Shown in pieces: positions 9,004-16,716 of a stretch of DNA of 64,000 nt. Below the pieces are notes generated by a model. It saw only the letters and a program-made list of their open reading frames with translations. It was not told where the DNA came from and did no database searches. The first letter of the stretch is position 1. Every line of letters starts with the position of its first letter. The translations under genes and the position numbers were made by a program. The stretch spans positions 1 through 64,000 of the forward strand of contig CAMYXF010000006.1 of the NCBI GenBank assembly GCA_947303185.1, written 5' to 3'. This stretch comes from an uncultured Clostridia bacterium. GTDB lineage: Bacteria > Bacillota > Clostridia > Saccharofermentanales > Saccharofermentanaceae.

Positions 9004-10351
9004 TTTCGCCCTGATTCAGGATTTTGATAAGAACTATTGTCTTCAGGTATTTAATCTCCTCCCTGTTGCCTTCACAAAAGGCAAGGGCTGCTATCTTTAC
9101 GATACCGAAGGAAAGAAGTATCTGGACATGATCGGCGGTATCGCCGTTAACTGCCTGGGATACGCTCATCCGAAGCTTACTTCAGCTATCTGCTCACAGG
9201 CAAAGAGCATCGTTCATGCTTGTAACTACTACTATATTCCGGAGAAGTCAGAGCTCGCTTACAGACTCTGCCGTGCAAGCTTTGCAGACAAGGTATTCTT
9301 CTGCAACTCCGGTGCTGAAGCTAACGAAGCAGCAATCAAGCTCGCAAGAAGTTACTTCTACTATAAGGATATAAACAAGTACGAGATCATCACCGCAAAC
9401 ATGAGCTTCCACGGAAGAACAATGGGAACGGTAGCAGCCACAGGCCAGGAGAAGTTCTCAAGACCTTTCGAACCCAACGTTCCGGGCTTTGTTCACGTAC
9501 CTTATAACGATATCGACGCAATGATCGAAGCTGTTAATCCCAAGACGGCAGCAATCATGCTCGAGCTCATCCAGGGCGAGAGCGGCGTTCATCCGGCTGA
9601 CCTTGAATACATCCAGGCAGTAAGAAAGCTCTGCTCCGAAAAGGGCATCATCTTCATCTTCGATGAAGTCCAGACAGGTATCGGCCGTTCAGGAAAGATG
9701 TTCTGCTACCAGACATACGGTGTCGTACCTGACATCATGACTCTCGCAAAGGGCTTGGGCGGCGGAGTTCCGATCGGCGCAATGCTCACAACAAACGAGA
9801 TCGCTACAGGCTTTAAGCCCGGTGACCACGGTTCAACATTCGGCGGCAATCCCCTCGCATGCGCAGCAGGTAATGCCGTAATGGAAACCATCGAGCAGGA
9901 AGGCATCATCGATAACGTTCAGGAAGTAAGCGCTGAGCTTTTCGAGAAGCTTAATAAGCTCAGATCAAAGTACAACTGCATCCGTTCAGTAAGAGGCAAG
10001 GGCCTTCTCATCGGTATCGAATTCGACGATACGATCACAGCGCAGGGTATGCGTGAGCAGCTCTTCACGATGGGCATCCTCGTAAGCGCTATCGGCAAAT
10101 CAACGATCAGACTTGCACCTCCGCTCATCATCACAAAGGCTCAGGCAAACCAGTTCGTCAAAGCACTGGATAAGATCTTAAAGAACACTGCAGGTCCCAA
10201 GAATGTTTTCGATAAGATCAAGGACGCGCTCCCTACAAAGAAGCAGGTCAAGGAATCTGCTGCAAGCATCGGAAGCGCTAAGATTGACAAGCTTGATGCG
10301 GCAGGACTTACAGCACCCAAAGACGTCACACCCGCTGACGATGACGAATAA
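8987..10351 (+). CDS. argD: Acetylornithine aminotransferase (class III) with C-terminal extension
   Basis: 454 residues. The class-III aminotransferase core is complete: cofactor-binding [12 protein letters not shown] (105-116), [12 protein letters not shown] near 225-236, and PLP lysine Lys255 in TLAKGLGGG. It makes N-acetylornithine from the semialdehyde. After the core (about residue 395) comes a Lys/Ala/Asp-rich tail of about 55 residues ending in DDDE that most ArgD proteins lack. The start overlaps the end of argB, with AAGGAG inside argB as ribosome-binding site. Confidence 0.95.
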   Translation: MSIENDFALIQDFDKNYCLQVFNLLPVAFTKGKGCYLYDTEGKKYLDMIGGIAVNCLGYAHPKLTSAICSQAKSIVHACNYYYIPEKSELAYRLCRASFADKVFFCNSGAEANEAAIKLARSYFYYKDINKYEIITANMSFHGRTMGTVAATGQEKFSRPFEPNVPGFVHVPYNDIDAMIEAVNPKTAAIMLELIQGESGVHPADLEYIQAVRKLCSEKGIIFIFDEVQTGIGRSGKMFCYQTYGVVPDIMTLAKGLGGGVPIGAMLTTNEIATGFKPGDHGSTFGGNPLACAAGNAVMETIEQEGIIDNVQEVSAELFEKLNKLRSKYNCIRSVRGKGLLIGIEFDDTITAQGMREQLFTMGILVSAIGKSTIRLAPPLIITKAQANQFVKALDKILKNTAGPKNVFDKIKDALPTKKQVKESAASIGSAKIDKLDAAGLTAPKDVTPADDDE

Positions 10352-10375
10352 AGAGAATAAGGAGAATACAACAAA

Positions 10376-11299
10376 ATGAAGCATTATATAGATTTCCACA
10401 GAGACGTAAGCTTTGAAGATCTTGATTATCTTCTCGATACAGCTATCGATCTTAAGGCTAAGACAAAGGCAGGCATTGAGCACCACCTTCTTAAGGGTAA
10501 GTCTCTTGCCATGATCTTCACAAAGTCATCTACAAGAACAAGAGTATCTTTCGAAGTCGGCATGTACCAGCTGGGCGGCCAGGCTCTCTTCCTGAGCAAC
10601 AACGACATTCAGATCGGCAGAGGCGAGACCATCTACGATACGGCTAACGTTCTTTCCGGAATGGTTGACGGTATCATGATCAGAACCTTCAAGCATCAGG
10701 ATGTTGAGGACCTCGCAAAGTACGGCAAGGTTCCCGTAATCAACGGACTTACAGACGACCAGCATCCTACCCAGGTTCTTGCTGACCTCCTTACAATCAA
10801 GGAGCACAAGGGCACACTTAAGGGCCTCAAGATGGCTTACTTGGGCGACGGAAACAACATGGCTAACTCCCTCCTCCACGCTTGCGCAAAGGCTGGAATG
10901 GATATCTCCGTTGCAAGCCCTAAAGACTACACATGCCCTGAAAAGTATTTTGCCGAAGCTCTGGAAGATGCAGCTGTTACAGGCTCAAAGGTCGTCATGA
11001 CTGAAGATCCTTTCGAAGCAGCTGAAGGCGCTGACGTTATCTACACAGATACATGGACATCCATGGGTCAGGAAGCCGAGAAGGCCAAGAGAGTTGAGAT
11101 CTTCAAGAACTATCAGGTTAACTCCAAGCTTATGGGCGTAGCTCACAAGGACGCAATCTTCATGCACTGCCTCCCTGCTTACAGAGGTTATGAAGTTACT
11201 GAAGATGTTATCGACGGACCTCAGAGCGTTGTTTTCGATGAGGCTGAGAACAGACTCCACGCTCACAAGGCTATCCTTGTAAACTGCTTCCTTAACTGA
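10376..11299 (+). CDS. argF: Ornithine carbamoyltransferase
   Basis: 307 residues, typical length. The carbamoyl-phosphate motif STRTR is at 52-56, with HPTQ in the middle, the ornithine-specific SMG loop in TDTWTSMGQE, and HCLP near the C-terminus; the last two separate it from aspartate carbamoyltransferase. It converts ornithine and carbamoyl phosphate to citrulline. AAGGAG lies upstream, 24 nt after the argD stop. The stop codon overlaps the start of the following GNAT gene. Confidence 0.96.
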   Translation: MKHYIDFHRDVSFEDLDYLLDTAIDLKAKTKAGIEHHLLKGKSLAMIFTKSSTRTRVSFEVGMYQLGGQALFLSNNDIQIGRGETIYDTANVLSGMVDGIMIRTFKHQDVEDLAKYGKVPVINGLTDDQHPTQVLADLLTIKEHKGTLKGLKMAYLGDGNNMANSLLHACAKAGMDISVASPKDYTCPEKYFAEALEDAAVTGSKVVMTEDPFEAAEGADVIYTDTWTSMGQEAEKAKRVEIFKNYQVNSKLMGVAHKDAIFMHCLPAYRGYEVTEDVIDGPQSVVFDEAENRLHAHKAILVNCFLN

Positions 11300-11832
11300 T
11301 GAAGACCAAACCCGTAATAAGAGTCGCTACCGTCAATGACGCAGCTGAAGTATCGCGCTTGCTTAGGAGCGCGATGCTTACTTATTGCGCGGATTCGGGA
11401 ATATCATCTTCAATGCTCGAGGCAATGACCGAGAGTGTCGAGAGCGTTGCCGACAGAATAATCCGTCAGACCTGCCTTGTTGCTTTATCTGACGGAGAGA
11501 TTGTCGGCTCCATCTGCATTAAGAGGGTCGAAAATCCCATCATCTACAACTTCTCGGACAAGACACTAAGCTTTCTCGAAAAAGCCGGTCCCTCCTACTA
11601 CATTTCCAGATTTGCGGTAACCCAGAGCTACAGGAAAACGGGACTCGGAATAGACTTAATCACCAAAGCTTTGGACATTGCGCGCGAAGACGGCACAAAG
11701 TGCGTGCTTCTCCACTCCGCAGCCACGAATAAGAACATGGTCGAGTTCTACGGTAAAAGAGGATTCGAACTTATCGATGCGGAAAACTCCAGAGGCTATA
11801 TGAGAGGCCTCTTCGCAAATACTTCTTTCTGA
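11299..11832 (+). CDS. GNAT-family N-acetyltransferase coupled to argF
   Basis: 177 residues. The acetyl-CoA motif is SYRKTGLGIDLITKAL (about 112-127), followed by the strand and helix FYGKRGFELID typical of GNATs. The ATG overlaps the argF TGA (TGATG), so it is translated with the arginine enzymes. No argJ or argA is present in this operon, and one possibility is that this protein supplies N-acetylglutamate; a general detoxifying acetyltransferase is equally possible. Its TGA abuts the ispE stop on the other strand with no terminator between. Confidence 0.85.
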   Translation: MKTKPVIRVATVNDAAEVSRLLRSAMLTYCADSGISSSMLEAMTESVESVADRIIRQTCLVALSDGEIVGSICIKRVENPIIYNFSDKTLSFLEKAGPSYYISRFAVTQSYRKTGLGIDLITKALDIAREDGTKCVLLHSAATNKNMVEFYGKRGFELIDAENSRGYMRGLFANTSF

Positions 11833-12783
11833 TCAGATCGTATTTGAAACGAACACGTCACAGCCGGCAAGTTCCGGTCTTTCCTTGATGGCCTTATAAG
11901 CACCGTCTCTTGCTTCTTCGCTGTCATACATTGCGAAAACGGCGCTGCCTGAACCTGTCATGCGGCTGAATTTAGCGCCTGTCTCAAGAAGCAGTTCCAT
12001 TGCCTTGCTGATCTCAGGGATCATCTCAAGTGAAGGCATCTCAAGATCGTTCGTAAGAAGATCTTTTCCTTCAAGGAATCTCTCAAGAGGTGTTTTATCC
12101 GTGTTATTCAGATTCTCAATATAAGCAGAATAGCGTCCTTCGTCGAACTCCGGCAAAGGCTTGCTGTCTATTGCATGGAAACAGTCAGGTGTTGATACAC
12201 CCTTCGAGGGCTTAACGATGAGAAGCGGGATGCCGGCAAGTGATTCAAGCTGGCTGATCTCCTCGCCCACGCTCTCGCAAAGACATGTGCCGCCGTAAAG
12301 GAAGAACGGAACATCCGCGCCTACATTTACTGCGAGCTGGTTAAGTTCCTCATCGGTAAAAGGATTGCCGAAATGCTCCTGGAGCACCATGAGCGTAGCT
12401 GCAGCATCAGAGCTTCCGCCGCCCATGCCTGATTCAGAAGGAATAACCTTTGTAAGTACGATCTCGATGTTAGGGAAATTGCCCTTTACCCAGCGCTTTG
12501 CATTGGGTACGGAAGGATCAACACTTGCTTTCTTGCGCAGTGATGAGAAGAATCTGTCTCTGGCTTTTCTGCAGAGGTTCTTCTGCGGATCGATATCATT
12601 TCTGCCTATGCACTTGATATCAAAACCGTTATCAGGTTCGGGATAAATGTTTATGGTAAGTGTATCCGCAAGGTCTATCTCCTGCATTATCGAATACAGA
12701 CTGTGATATCCGTTCGGAAGAATCCCGCGTACACGCAAGAACAGATTTAACTTTGCATTAGCTGTGATCTCGTAAGAATCCAT
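11833..12783 (-). CDS. ispE: 4-diphosphocytidyl-2-C-methyl-D-erythritol kinase
   Basis: 316 residues from the ATG at 12783, preferred over an upstream TTG because GGAG lies 6 nt before it and the product then starts with the family-typical SYEITANAKLNLFLRV. The GHMP-kinase ATP loop is ESGMGGGSSDAAA (about 105-117), and a C-terminal GSG motif follows. It phosphorylates CDP-methylerythritol in the MEP isoprenoid pathway. veg lies upstream, an arrangement also found in Bacillus (veg-ispE neighbourhood). A terminator separates the two here, so ispE likely has its own promoter within 12784-12895, which I could not pin down. Confidence 0.95.
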   Translation of the reverse strand: MDSYEITANAKLNLFLRVRGILPNGYHSLYSIMQEIDLADTLTINIYPEPDNGFDIKCIGRNDIDPQKNLCRKARDRFFSSLRKKASVDPSVPNAKRWVKGNFPNIEIVLTKVIPSESGMGGGSSDAAATLMVLQEHFGNPFTDEELNQLAVNVGADVPFFLYGGTCLCESVGEEISQLESLAGIPLLIVKPSKGVSTPDCFHAIDSKPLPEFDEGRYSAYIENLNNTDKTPLERFLEGKDLLTNDLEMPSLEMIPEISKAMELLLETGAKFSRMTGSGSAVFAMYDSEEARDGAYKAIKERPELAGCDVFVSNTI

Positions 12784-12891
12784 GAGGATCTCCAATCAAT
12801 CGCCCTTCGAATTTTATATATCAATTTTACCTTATTATTTTAGGAAATAAAAGCAAACCCTTATGTCAGTTATGTTTCATATATCTGGGCA

Positions 12892-12940
12892 ATAAAAAAG
12901 CACTGTCAAAACCTGATCTTCTCAGTAGTGACAGCGCTTT
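12892..12940 (-). terminator. Intrinsic terminator after veg
   Basis: On the minus strand AAAGCGCTGTCA pairs with TGACAGTGCTTT around a 19-nt loop and is followed by a T-run (TTTTTTATT counting the end of the arm). Located 25 nt after the veg stop. Confidence 0.85.
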
Positions 12941-12964
12941 AAGTTACTAACTTTAAGCTGAATA

Positions 12965-13237
12965 TTAAACAGCTACTACGTCTTCCTGTGCCTTCTCGGG
13001 CATAATTCCTACTCTTACTGTTCTTGTGAGAACATCGATGTATGAGAAGGAAACGATGGACTGCTTACCGGCTTCGTTATTGCAGAGCATTGTGAAAACG
13101 TTGGGATAGCAGTGCTCAACTGTGCCGATGTAAGTGATGATTCTCTTACGGCCGCCGTTGGTCTTGCAAACGATACGCTTGCCGATAAGCTCTTCAAACT
13201 TAGCCTTGCACATTTCCAAATCGGAACTGATGATCAT
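12965..13237 (-). CDS. veg: Veg family protein
   Basis: 90 residues from the ATG at 13237, with GGTGGGGG upstream; a GTG 15 nt earlier overlaps that ribosome-binding site and is rejected. The core GKRIVCKTNGGRKR and the end SYIDVLTRTVRV match Veg of Bacillus subtilis, a small SH3-like protein linked to biofilm control whose molecular role remains unclear. It has a perfect -35 promoter, as veg does in Bacillus, where it is among the strongest promoters known. The C-terminal dozen residues extend past the Bacillus protein. Confidence 0.9.
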   Translation of the reverse strand: MIISSDLEMCKAKFEELIGKRIVCKTNGGRKRIITYIGTVEHCYPNVFTMLCNNEAGKQSIVSFSYIDVLTRTVRVGIMPEKAQEDVVAV

Positions 13238-13324
13238 AAGTATTACCCCCACCCGGAGACTAGAGTTCTCAAATATTTCAGTAACCTTAAAGGAACATTA
13301 CGGAAATATTACCAATATGCACCA

Positions 13325-13353
13325 ATGCTAACATTTCCTTGATATATTGTCAA
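13325..13353 (-). promoter_or_regulatory. Strong veg promoter
   Basis: On the minus strand TTGACA (13348-13353), a 17-bp spacer and TAGCAT (13325-13330). The leader of about 80 nt ends in GGTGGGGG before the ATG at 13237. Confidence 0.8.
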
Positions 13354-13456
13354 CGAAAAAACACAACATTTAGTGAAAAAATACCACATATCCTACAAAA
13401 TATAGTGGTGTGCCGCGGAGCCGTTGAAAATCTTGCACTTCTGCTTATTGCCGTGA

Positions 13457-13485
13457 TTGAAATGACTGTCCTTTTACAATACAAT
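13457..13485 (+). promoter_or_regulatory. Promoter of fhs
   Basis: TTGAAA (13457-13462), a 17-bp spacer and TACAAT (13480-13485). The leader is short and carries AAGAGGAGAGG (13505-13515) before the ATG at 13522. Confidence 0.8.
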
Positions 13486-13521
13486 CGTATTCATATTACT
13501 TTTTAAGAGGAGAGGCCAGAT

Positions 13522-15195
13522 ATGCTTAGTGACATCGAGATAGCTCAAAACGCAAAGATCAACCCCGTAACCAAGGTAGCCGAAAGCATAGGAATCGATA
13601 CAGACAAACTCGAACTTTACGGCAAATACAAAGCAAAACTCCCTTTGGATTATGTAGAAAATCTGCCTGCTAATCCCGATGTCAAACTCATCCTCGTCAC
13701 TGCCATGAACCCTACACCGGCAGGCGAAGGCAAAACAACAGTCAGCATCGGTCTCGCACAGGGCTTAAAGCTCATCGGCAAGAAGCCCGTTCTCGCATTG
13801 AGAGAACCTTCTTTGGGACCTGTCTTCGGCGTCAAAGGCGGCGCTTGCGGAGGCGGCTATTCCCAGGTAGTTCCGATGGAAGATATCAATCTTCACTTCA
13901 CTGGTGACATTCACGCGATCACAACAGCAAACAACCTTCTTGCAGCCATGATCGACAACCACCTTTTCCAGGGCAACGAACTCAAGATCGATAAGGACAG
14001 GATCTTGTGGAAGAGATGCCTCGACATGAACGACAGATGCCTCAGAGCAGTTACTGTCGGTGTCGGCGGCGGCACAAAGGGCGTTACGCGTCCCGAGATC
14101 TTCCAGATCACTGCTGCTTCTGAGATCATGGCTATCCTCTGCCTTGCAAAGGACATGGACGATCTCAAGGTAAGACTTGACCGCATCGCTATCGCATACG
14201 ATACAGACGGCAACCTCGTCACGGCAGGACAGCTCGGTGCAACAGGCGCTCTTGCAACATGCCTCAAGGACGCTATGTGCCCTAACCTCGTACAGTCTTT
14301 GGAAGGTGTTCCCGCTCTCGTTCATGGCGGACCTTTCGCAAATATCTCACACGGATGCAACACATGCATTGCTACAAAGACAGCTTTGAAGCTCGGCGAC
14401 ATCGTCGTAACAGAAGCAGGATTCGGCGCTGACTTAGGTGCAGAGAAGTTCCTCGACATCAAGTGCCGTGATCTCGGCATCTGGCCTGACCTCGTAGTCA
14501 TCGTAACTACGGTAAGATCTCTTAAGTACAACGCAGGCATCCCCAAAGACCGCCTCTCAGAGCCCAACCCTGAAGCAGTTAGGGCTGGTCTTGCAAACGT
14601 TCTCAAGCACATCGAAAACATGCAGAACTTCGGCGTTCCGGTTCTCGTTGCTTCCAACAGATTCCTTACAGACACTGAAGAAGAGCTCGCTATCGTTGAA
14701 GAAGCATGCAAGGCTACAGGCGCTGACTTCGCACCGGCAGAGATTTTCGCAAAGGGCGGCGAAGGCGGAATCGACCTCGCAAACAAGGCTGTTTCCATTC
14801 TCGATAAGAACCAGCCCAAGAATCCTAAATATACATATGAACTTACAGATTCAGTTGAAGAAAAGATCAACAAGGTTGCAACAAAGGTATACGGCGCTGC
14901 AAACGTTGACATCCTTCCTGAAGCTGCAGCTAAGATTAAGGAGTTCGTCGAAAAGGGTTACGGCAACCTCCCTATCTGCATCGCAAAGACACAATATTCA
15001 TTGTCCGATGATCCCAAGAAGCTCGGTAATCCGGCAGGATTCACACTTACTGTCAGAGACTGCTTCTTATCAGCAGGCGCAGGATATCTCGTTATCCTTA
15101 CAGGTACCATCGTTACCATGCCGGGACTTCCTCCGCACCCTGCCGCAATGGACATCGACATTGACAATAACGGCGTGATCACGGGGCTTTTCTGA
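13522..15195 (+). CDS. fhs: Formate--tetrahydrofolate ligase
   Basis: 557 residues, full length for the family. The P-loop is PTPAGEGKTT (about 65-74); LREPSLGPVFGVKGGA and the C-terminal GTIVTMPGLP(P)HPA are signature stretches. It joins formate to tetrahydrofolate using ATP, feeding one-carbon units to purine synthesis or, in acetogens, to the Wood-Ljungdahl methyl branch. Nothing else of that pathway is in the window, so an anabolic role is the safer reading. A strong promoter and ribosome-binding site suggest high expression. Confidence 0.97.
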   Translation: MLSDIEIAQNAKINPVTKVAESIGIDTDKLELYGKYKAKLPLDYVENLPANPDVKLILVTAMNPTPAGEGKTTVSIGLAQGLKLIGKKPVLALREPSLGPVFGVKGGACGGGYSQVVPMEDINLHFTGDIHAITTANNLLAAMIDNHLFQGNELKIDKDRILWKRCLDMNDRCLRAVTVGVGGGTKGVTRPEIFQITAASEIMAILCLAKDMDDLKVRLDRIAIAYDTDGNLVTAGQLGATGALATCLKDAMCPNLVQSLEGVPALVHGGPFANISHGCNTCIATKTALKLGDIVVTEAGFGADLGAEKFLDIKCRDLGIWPDLVVIVTTVRSLKYNAGIPKDRLSEPNPEAVRAGLANVLKHIENMQNFGVPVLVASNRFLTDTEEELAIVEEACKATGADFAPAEIFAKGGEGGIDLANKAVSILDKNQPKNPKYTYELTDSVEEKINKVATKVYGAANVDILPEAAAKIKEFVEKGYGNLPICIAKTQYSLSDDPKKLGNPAGFTLTVRDCFLSAGAGYLVILTGTIVTMPGLPPHPAAMDIDIDNNGVITGLF

Positions 15196-15201
15196 TATTT
15201 A

Positions 15202-16446
15202 ATGGTAAGACCGAATCCGACATTTCTGAAAAAGGCTGAAGGGATAAAATCATCCCGTAAAAAGCGGACACTGATAATCATCGGTGTCCTGCTTGTTGTA
15301 ACCTTCATGGTTGTGTTTATAAGTTCCATGGCTGCAAAGCAGGATCTTTACCGCCAGATGTACCCCGGACTTGTCGGAGCGGCAACAAGCACTACTACTG
15401 CTTACTCGCAATATCAGAGACCGGTCCATACAACTACAGAGACAACTACAGAGGCAACGACGACTGCAACGACCACACAGCTTCATGCCGTGCTCGCTGC
15501 GACGCCCACGCCTACACCGTCTCCTGAAGAAACGGCCCATACGTCACAGAACAATTCACCTGACCCGTTCACGGAAGACAGAGATTTCAGCTTCCAGCCC
15601 ATGGGCATCCAGACTGCTACCTATCAGGAAAGAGCGGTTGCCTTAGACGAGCTCAAGGAAAGAGTCACAAACTACCAGATTACCCATACTGACATGAGGA
15701 TCTGCTTCGAGTTTATCGCTTTGTCTTCAGGCGAACGCTTGGGCGTTGATGAGCTCGATCCGGTAGTCCCCGCAGGCGCTATGGCTATTCCTTTTGAGAT
15801 CGCTTACTACGACAGCATTGCCGGTACCACGGGACCTCTTTCCAACGTTATCGTGTACGACGACAACTTAAACGGCGCGCGCAACTCATCTTATATCGCA
15901 AGGACATATGCCTTCGGCAAAGAGTTCTACATGCGTACGCTCTTAAACTACGCGATCATCAGAAACGACAGCGTTGCACTCAATTACGTTATCGAAGAGA
16001 TCGGCGGTCTTGATGAGGCCGTAAAGAAGGTCAACGAGATCAGCGGCTATATTTCTTACACTGATTCAGTTATCTATAAAGATTACAGAGGATACGAATA
16101 CCGTGCACCGGGAACGATTTCCTGCTATGACATGGGCAACTACCTCTCATATCTTTATCAGGTATTCATCAACACACCCCAGGTAAACCAGCGTCTCATC
16201 AATGACATGGCCCACAGCGAGATCGAATCTCCTCTGGCAGCTGCTTTCCCCCAGGGTACGAGAATCCTTCACGTTCTCGGAAGAAATACAGGAAGAGGCG
16301 CATACATGGAATGTGCGATCGTGGATTACAAGGAGCCCATCGCAGTCATTATCTATGTTGAAGCAGCTTCTCCCGATGCAGCAGGAACAGCCATTGCAAC
16401 GATCGGCGGTTATACGCAGAAATTCATCGAATCCTGTTATTCCTGA
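15202..16446 (+). CDS. Membrane-anchored class A beta-lactamase-like protein, probable pseudoenzyme
   Basis: 414 residues. One membrane helix (about 25-47) is followed by a Thr/Ala/Pro-rich linker (about 70-115) and an extracellular domain (about 140-414) whose pattern follows the class A beta-lactamase/D-Ala-D-Ala peptidase fold. The expected SxxK motif aligns with GAMA in PAGAMAIPFEIAYYD, so serine and lysine are absent. The SDN position reads NDS in IIRNDSVALNYVIEE, and no KTG triad is clear. It may bind rather than cleave peptidoglycan or a peptide. The fold is inferred from pattern alone. It starts 6 nt after fhs, presumably in one transcript, with no clear ribosome-binding site. Confidence 0.7.
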   Translation: MVRPNPTFLKKAEGIKSSRKKRTLIIIGVLLVVTFMVVFISSMAAKQDLYRQMYPGLVGAATSTTTAYSQYQRPVHTTTETTTEATTTATTTQLHAVLAATPTPTPSPEETAHTSQNNSPDPFTEDRDFSFQPMGIQTATYQERAVALDELKERVTNYQITHTDMRICFEFIALSSGERLGVDELDPVVPAGAMAIPFEIAYYDSIAGTTGPLSNVIVYDDNLNGARNSSYIARTYAFGKEFYMRTLLNYAIIRNDSVALNYVIEEIGGLDEAVKKVNEISGYISYTDSVIYKDYRGYEYRAPGTISCYDMGNYLSYLYQVFINTPQVNQRLINDMAHSEIESPLAAAFPQGTRILHVLGRNTGRGAYMECAIVDYKEPIAVIIYVEAASPDAAGTAIATIGGYTQKFIESCYS

Positions 16447-16495
16447 TGCTGATTTAGGGTTGTCCCTATAATTGAATTAATAATAGAATCTTTTA

Positions 16496-16504
16496 TGTTA
16501 TAAT
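16496..16504 (+). promoter_or_regulatory. Extended -10 promoter for the SRP RNA gene
   Basis: TGTTATAAT is a perfect TGn-TATAAT extended -10 element about 26 nt upstream of the SRP RNA closing stem. No good -35 box is positioned, which extended -10 promoters tolerate. Confidence 0.55.
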
Positions 16505-16527
16505 CCTTGTGTTTGATAATTCAGATG

Positions 16528-16672
16528 TTCGTCCCGCGCGGTCTGCCGCCGGCCAAGGTCCCGTGCGATTTCGGGCCGTGAACCCTGTCAGGTCCGGAAG
16601 GAAGCAGCAGTAAGCGGTTTACGGAGTGCGCCGCGGGTCAAGCCTTACCGACGGCAGTTCGGGCGGGACGGA
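16528..16672 (+). ncRNA. ffs: Signal recognition particle RNA (4.5S-like)
   Basis: The conserved domain IV, with GTCAGGTCCGGAAGGAAGCA at about 16587-16606, is the hallmark SRP hairpin: a GGAA tetraloop and asymmetric internal loop bound by Ffh. The ends close through CGTCCCGC (16530-16537) with GCGGGACG (16663-16670), and a second stem is CTGCCG (16543-16548) with CGGCAG (16652-16657). At about 145 nt it is longer than E. coli 4.5S and much shorter than the Bacillus RNA. A T-run at 16674-16679 ends transcription. ffs directly before dnaX is a familiar Firmicute order. Confidence 0.95.
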
Positions 16673-16716
16673 CTTTTTTAATTTTTGGATTTCGATTCGG
16701 CTTTAAGGAACTTACT

